NCBI GenBank assembly: GCA_021785405.1
Contig: JAJYFF010000021.1
Coordinates: 1 to 43,597 of the forward strand
Origin: Pseudomonadota bacterium
GTDB lineage: Bacteria > Pseudomonadota > Gammaproteobacteria > Steroidobacterales > Steroidobacteraceae
Reading direction: 5' to 3'
Length of the DNA: 43,597 bases
The position numbers were made by a program, and so were the translations under genes. A model generated the notes under the pieces. It ran no database searches, was not told where the DNA came from, and worked only from the letters and a program-made list of their open reading frames with translations. Positions 42,396-43,597 of this stretch are shown in pieces (the first letter of the stretch is position 1; each line of letters begins with the position of its first letter).

Positions 42396-43127
42396 ATGCG
42401 GCGGATGCGACGGGCGAACCGAACCTTGCGGCGCGCGGGCACGGTCGGCCCGGACCCTGACGTGGGCCGATCCGCGCGGCGAATCGCGCGCGAGCGCCAG
42501 CTGGTCGGTGCCGCGATGGCGTGCATCAGCCGGCTCGGACTCGAGGCGACGACGGTGCAGGCGGTCGCGGCCGCGGCGGGGATGGCGGTCGGCTCGATCA
42601 ACCAATATTTCCGGACGAAGGAGCGCCTGCTGACCGCGGTGCTGGTGGCGCTGGCCGAGGAGTTCGAACGGGCTTGGCGGGAGGCCTTGGCCGGTTGCGA
42701 ACCGGACCCGGCGGCGCGGCTCGACGCCTTCGTCGGTTGTTACTTTCGTCCCGCGATCTGCCGGCGCGAGAAGATCGCCGTCTGGTATGCGTTCTGGGGC
42801 GAGGTCGCCGCGCGTCCGCAATATCGGCGGGTCTGTGCGGGCTACGATCGCCGGCACGGCACGGCGCTCGTCGGGTTGTGCGCGGACCTGATCGACCGTG
42901 GGGGCTACGCGCCGATGCAGCCGGCGTCGAGCGCACGCCTGATTGCTGCGGTGTGCCACGGCTTGTGGCTCGAATTTCTCACGGCGCCGGGCGCGGCATC
43001 CCGGGAAACCTGTCGGCGGACTGCCGCCGAGACGCTCCGAGCCGTGTTCCCGAAGCATGGGCCTGCCTTTGGCGCCGTGGCGGGCGGCTCGACCGCCGGG
43101 TCATCGCGCCCCAACATTGACAGCTAG
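42396..43127 (+). CDS. TetR-family regulator, BetI-like
   Basis: A 243-aa repressor-type regulator. Residues 1-40 are a basic extension. The HTH domain (about 40-90) has AMACISRLGLEATTVQAVAAAAGMAVGSINQYFRTKERLL. The ligand domain has KIAVWYAFWGEVAARPQYRRVCAGYDRRH and LIAAVCHGLWLEFL, which resemble BetI (whose signature is WxAFWxxA and DGLWLR), the choline-responsive repressor of glycine-betaine synthesis. A choline- or betaine-like effector is therefore plausible but not shown. ATG 42396 follows a GGGG stretch; ATG 42405 is an alternative. It is divergent from mttB-3 with the 18-bp palindrome between them. The 3' end overlaps the tRNA operon -35. Confidence 0.9.
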   Translation: MRRMRRANRTLRRAGTVGPDPDVGRSARRIARERQLVGAAMACISRLGLEATTVQAVAAAAGMAVGSINQYFRTKERLLTAVLVALAEEFERAWREALAGCEPDPAARLDAFVGCYFRPAICRREKIAVWYAFWGEVAARPQYRRVCAGYDRRHGTALVGLCADLIDRGGYAPMQPASSARLIAAVCHGLWLEFLTAPGAASRETCRRTAAETLRAVFPKHGPAFGAVAGGSTAGSSRPNIDS

Positions 43128-43145
43128 CTGCGCCCGCAGCAAAAT
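43117..43145 (+). promoter_or_regulatory. Promoter of the tRNA-tuf operon
   Basis: TTGACA (43117-43122) is a perfect -35 hexamer, followed by a 17-base spacer and CAAAAT (43140-43145), a 4/6 -10. GC-rich bases follow (ACGCGGC), as at stringently controlled tRNA promoters. The -35 overlaps the end of the TetR-type gene. The first tRNA begins at 43162. Confidence 0.7.
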
Positions 43146-43161
43146 ACGCGGCTCGTTTCGA

Positions 43162-43244
43162 GGAGGGGTACCCAAGCGGCCAACGGGGGCAGACTGTAAA
43201 TCTGCTGGCTTATGCCTTCGTAGGTTCGAATCCTACCCCCTCCA
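43162..43244 (+). tRNA. tRNA-Tyr (GTA)
   Basis: Acceptor GGAGGGG pairs with CCCCTCC. Anticodon loop CTGTAAA carries GTA, and the class II long variable arm follows (TGGCTTATGCCTTCG region). The T-loop is GGTTCGAATCC. The three bases after the discriminator A are CCG, so the 3' CCA is not fully encoded, unlike the two next tRNAs. Confidence 0.95.
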
Positions 43245-43284
43245 CCGTCGGCTGCGGGTTCGGTGCCATTGGATTGATCGGAGC

Positions 43285-43358
43285 GCGGGTGTAGTTCAAT
43301 GGTAGAACGTCAGCCTTCCAAGCTGATCACGTGGGTTCGATTCCCATCACCCGCTCCA
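43285..43358 (+). tRNA. tRNA-Gly (TCC)
   Basis: Acceptor GCGGGTG pairs with CACCCGC. Anticodon loop CTTCCAA gives TCC. The T-arm is GGGTTCGATTCCC, and CCA is encoded after discriminator T. It is second in the tyr-gly-thr-tuf operon. Confidence 0.95.
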
Positions 43359-43368
43359 GTGCGTTGCG

Positions 43369-43444
43369 GCCCACGTAGCTCAGTTGGTAGAGCACGTCCT
43401 TGGTAAGGACGAGGTCAGCGGTTCAATCCCGCTCGTGGGCTCCA
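43369..43444 (+). tRNA. tRNA-Thr (GGT)
   Basis: Acceptor GCCCACG pairs with CGTGGGC. Anticodon loop TTGGTAA gives GGT. D-arm GCTCAGTTGGTAGAGC and T-arm GCGGTTCAATCCCGC are canonical, and CCA is encoded. It is directly upstream of tuf, as thrT is in E. coli. Confidence 0.95.
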
Positions 43445-43474
43445 GTTTCTTCAAAATTTTCATAGAGGTGTGCC

Positions 43475-43597
43475 GTGTCGAAGGGGAAGTTTGAGCGAAC
43501 GAAGCCGCACGTCAACGTGGGGACGATTGGGCATGTGGACCATGGCAAGACGACCCTGACGGCGGCGCTGACGAAGGTGATGGCGGAGAAGTTTGGC
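43475..43597 (+). CDS. tuf: Translation elongation factor EF-Tu, 5' fragment
   Basis: The first 41 codons of EF-Tu are visible; the gene runs off the right edge. The product opens (V/M)[18 protein letters not shown] followed by the P-loop [10 protein letters not shown] and [12 protein letters not shown]. The start codon is GTG, with GAGGTG upstream. EF-Tu delivers aminoacyl-tRNA to the ribosome in its GTP form. Linkage behind tRNA-Tyr/Gly/Thr is the conserved tufB locus of gammaproteobacteria, and the AALT sequence also favours that class. Confidence 0.97.
   Translation, partial: MSKGKFERTKPHVNVGTIGHVDHGKTTLTAALTKVMAEKFG

Overview
The window is a dense, roughly 70% GC stretch of a proteobacterial chromosome, most likely a gammaproteobacterium. 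The best evidence is the right edge, where tRNA-Tyr, tRNA-Gly and tRNA-Thr precede a tuf gene whose product reads [12 protein letters not shown]. Full-length homologues of E. coli YbiI and YajR, a tamA-tamB pair and a TfpZ-type pilin accessory protein agree. No phage, IS, CRISPR or plasmid functions are visible, and no gene-free stretch exceeds 300 bases.

Layout. 1-5020: truncated membrane protein, OmpR-type response regulator and histidine kinase, secreted M13 peptidase, small helical protein. 5051-15285: YajR-like transporter, YbiI zinc-finger protein, NylB-like serine hydrolase with a large BNR-repeat secreted protein, TerC/YjbE-like membrane protein, YffB-like protein, secreted M16 peptidase. 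15414-19084: an MttB-superfamily methyltransferase (mttB-1) divergent from a trimethylamine-dehydrogenase-like flavoprotein, across a very AT-rich spacer with an inverted repeat. 19185-27396: sugar C-methyltransferase-like protein, TamA, TamB, LapA-domain protein, RDD protein. 27330-31095: polytopic membrane protein, ECF sigma factor, small membrane protein, and a large bactofilin-like/RDD fusion carrying a 12-bp tandem repeat. 31164-33991: GST, a putative 2-oxoglutarate oxygenase and mttB-2. 34096-39724: secreted proteins, a GH13 glucosidase, Gfa-type glutathione/formaldehyde enzyme, MscS channel and TfpZ-like protein. 39746-43127: S-formylglutathione hydrolase, mttB-3 and a divergent BetI-like TetR regulator with a perfect 18-bp palindrome between them. 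43117-43597: promoter, three tRNAs and the start of tuf.

Main idea. Three strongly diverged, non-pyrrolysine MttB-superfamily genes sit within 27 kb, next to a TMADH-like demethylating flavoenzyme and two enzymes of glutathione-linked formaldehyde oxidation (gfa and fghA). fghA lies 62 bp downstream of mttB-3 on the same strand, behind the probable TetR operator. No corrinoid protein, corrinoid reactivase or methylcobamide:THF methyltransferase is present. I infer a methylated-amine or betaine demethylation locus of unknown substrate; neither the substrate nor the methyl acceptor can be read from the sequence.
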